A stretch of 42,950 bases of DNA from JADKIH01 sp031367345 (GTDB lineage Bacteria; Bacteroidota; Bacteroidia; AKYH767-A; 2013-40CM-41-45), in contig JANLPR010000185.1 of the NCBI GenBank assembly GCA_031367345.1, forward strand, positions 1-42,950, read 5' to 3'. The translations under genes were made by a program, and so were the position numbers. Below the pieces are notes generated by a model. The model saw only the letters and a program-made list of their open reading frames with translations, had not been told where the DNA came from and did not search any database. Below, piece by piece: positions 41,451-42,950 of the stretch. Each line of letters opens with the position of its first letter. Position 1 is the stretch's first letter.

Positions 41451-42428
41451 ATGTCAGTACTCGTTTATATAGAAAATTCTGAAGGTGCTTTTCGTAAGTC
41501 TGCTTTCGAAGCCGTAAGTTTCGCCTCAGCAATTGCAACAAAATTAAATCAGCCGCTCATAGCTATTTCTATTGGTAAAGTAAGTCAGGATGAATTGGCC
41601 AAAGTAGGAAAGTACGGAGCAACAAAAGTGTTGACTACCGATAGTGCTCAATTAACACTTCCAAATCCGCAACCTTATGCAAGTGTAATTGCAGCAGCAG
41701 CTAAATCAGAAAATGCGGAGGTGATTATTCTTTCTGCTTCATTTGCCGGCAAATCAATTGCTCCACGTGTGGCGATTAAATTGGATGCTGCTCTTGCGGA
41801 AAATGTGGTAAGTCTTCCTTCAATGGACGGTGCATTCACTGTTAAAAAAGGATCGTTTTCAGGAAAAGCTTTTTCAATAATTGAAATGATGGCCGGTTCA
41901 AAAGTTATTTCGATGATGCCAAATTCGTATAAGGTAATTGAAAGCGGAGGTACAACTACTGTTTCAAATTTTGATTTTACTCCGGTTGATAAAGATTTTG
42001 CTGCAAGCATTAAAGAACGAGTGCGTGCCGGAAATACAATCTCTCTTCCTGAAGCTGAATTAGTAGTTTCTGCCGGACGAGGTATGAAAGGTCCGGAGAA
42101 TTGGGGAATGATTGAAGAGTTGGCTAAAATACTAGGTGCAGCAACTGCATGTTCTAAGCCGGTTTCTGATGCCGGATGGCGTCCACATTCGGAACACGTA
42201 GGACAAACAGGAATAGCAATAAGTCCGAATCTATACATTGCCATTGGTATCAGTGGTGCTATTCAGCATTTGGCAGGTGTGTCTTCGTCTAAGGTGATTG
42301 TTGTTATCAATAAAGATCCTGAGGCACCATTTTTTAAAGCGGCCGACTACGGTATTGTTGGTGATGCATTTGAAGTGGTTCCTAAATTGATTGAAGCAGC
42401 AAAAACCTTTAAAGCCAATCAGAATTAA
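41451..42428 (+). CDS. etfA: electron transfer flavoprotein, alpha subunit
   Basis: Large subunit of ETF, holding most of the FAD-binding site. The 325-residue length is standard. The N-terminal domain (1-190) is the adenine-nucleotide-like fold. The FAD domain (about 200-325) contains VVSAGRGMKGPENWGMIEEL, SKPVSDAGWRPHSEHVGQTG and the signature LYIAIGISGAIQHLAGV, then VINKDPEAPFFKAADYGIVGD. Key arginine, serine and aspartate positions for FAD contacts are present. It begins 27 bases after etfB and is 63 bases before the next gene, so a single transcript is likely. Confidence 0.96.
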   Translation: MSVLVYIENSEGAFRKSAFEAVSFASAIATKLNQPLIAISIGKVSQDELAKVGKYGATKVLTTDSAQLTLPNPQPYASVIAAAAKSENAEVIILSASFAGKSIAPRVAIKLDAALAENVVSLPSMDGAFTVKKGSFSGKAFSIIEMMAGSKVISMMPNSYKVIESGGTTTVSNFDFTPVDKDFAASIKERVRAGNTISLPEAELVVSAGRGMKGPENWGMIEELAKILGAATACSKPVSDAGWRPHSEHVGQTGIAISPNLYIAIGISGAIQHLAGVSSSKVIVVINKDPEAPFFKAADYGIVGDAFEVVPKLIEAAKTFKANQN

Positions 42429-42491
42429 TTGTATCGCCGAAACTAATTTTTATTAAATTCGATTAAGCCAATTGCCTATAGGCATTTTAAA

Positions 42492-42950
42492 ATGAAAAAG
42501 ATCAAACTTGAAATAATCGGCCTCCAATACAGCCAAACGCAATCGGGTGCGTATGCATTAGTTTTAGGAGAAGATAAAGGAAAGCGCAGACTGCCAATTA
42601 TCATTGGTGCTTTTGAAGCGCAGGCCATAGCTATTGAGTTGGAAAATATGACGCCTACACGTCCACTTACTCACGATCTATTTAAAAGTTTAGCTCATTC
42701 TTTCAAAATAAATGTTGATGAAGTTATTATTTACAATCTGGTTGAAGGTGTATTTTTTGCAAAGTTAATTTGTAACAATGGCGATAAAAAAGAAGAGATA
42801 GATGCTCGTACAAGCGATGCAATAGCCGTAGCAGTTCGTTTTGGTTGCCCAATTTATACCTACGAATTTATTCTTGCCACAGCAGGTGTAGCTACCGATG
42901 AAAATACTTCATTAGAAAACATTGAAGAAACAGTAGAACGACCAATAGGA
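42492..42950 (+). CDS. bifunctional nuclease family protein (BFN/DUF151), cut by the window end
   Basis: Starting at ATG 42492, the frame is open for 153 codons to the window edge. The first ~125 residues match the bifunctional nuclease domain: KIKLEIIGLQYSQTQSGAY, RLPIIIGAFEAQAIAIELE, RPLTHDLFKSLAHSF and EIDARTSDAIAVAVRFGCPI. In Bacteroidota a UVR-type motif often follows the domain, but the C-terminal part is missing here. The family is reported to have RNase and DNase activity, though the role is uncertain. It is 63 bases after etfA and may be co-transcribed. Confidence 0.9.
   Translation, partial: MKKIKLEIIGLQYSQTQSGAYALVLGEDKGKRRLPIIIGAFEAQAIAIELENMTPTRPLTHDLFKSLAHSFKINVDEVIIYNLVEGVFFAKLICNNGDKKEEIDARTSDAIAVAVRFGCPIYTYEFILATAGVATDENTSLENIEETVERPIG

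Overview
The window is a chromosomal segment of a low-GC, probably aerobic member of the Bacteroidota; I cannot place it below phylum. The evidence is consistent. Several genes encode secreted proteins with type IX secretion (T9SS) C-terminal sorting domains. One protein has a PorE-like TPR/propeller/OmpA architecture. There is a type III glutamine synthetase and a fused alpha/beta 2-oxoacid dehydrogenase E1. Several promoters fit the Bacteroidota pattern (TTG, about 19 bases, TAnnTTTG), and start codons are mostly preceded by A/T-rich sequence instead of a Shine-Dalgarno. No rRNA, tRNA, CRISPR array, transposase or phage gene was seen.

Layout. 1-631: the tail of an unseen gene, then three degenerate copies of a roughly 100 bp palindromic repeat. 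632-3178 (-): paaZ plus a hypothetical gene. 3510-4610 (+): ribosomal operon rpsF-rpsR-rplI. 4611-7147: gene-poor, with one T9SS cargo gene, a decayed T9SS cargo remnant and two pairs of short repeats. 7148-9969 (-): a second T9SS cargo gene and a MacB/FtsX-type permease. 10152-10406 (+): small secreted Cys-rich protein. 10475-15819 (-): HAD phosphatase, membrane protein, upp, GNAT/FemAB-like gene, polysaccharide deacetylase, radC, rpsT. 16045-21844 (+): six-gene run with 3-hydroxyacyl-CoA dehydrogenase, HerA-like ATPase, PaaI thioesterase, thiolase, PaaY-like protein and a SRAP protein. 21897-25697 (-): giant repeat-rich T9SS cargo. 25873-30303 (-): purM, prfA and fused E1. 30483-32948 (-): PorE-like OmpA/LysM protein. 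33259-38955 (-): glnN, fatty acid desaturase, DEAD-box helicase. 39168-40537 (-): pdhB and a TPR protein. 40686-42950 (+): etfB, etfA and a truncated bifunctional-nuclease-family gene.

How it fits together. paaZ and the 16-21 kb operon supply the lower part of phenylacetyl-CoA catabolism (ring cleavage, 3-hydroxyacyl-CoA oxidation, thiolysis, thioesterase rescue). The oxygenase (paaABCDE) and ligase (paaK) are not here. EtfAB and the E1 enzymes tie in with acyl-CoA and 2-oxoacid oxidation. The PorE-like protein plausibly serves the secretion system that exports the T9SS cargo proteins. The most interesting unexplained material is non-coding: perfect long-stem palindromes at 25755-25791, 35566-35602 and 36958-36999, the repeat clusters, a T9SS remnant whose stop codon overlaps the start of an intact cargo gene, and a strong Shine-Dalgarno before rplI inside the bS6-bS18 operon. 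No clearly new multi-gene system was identified.
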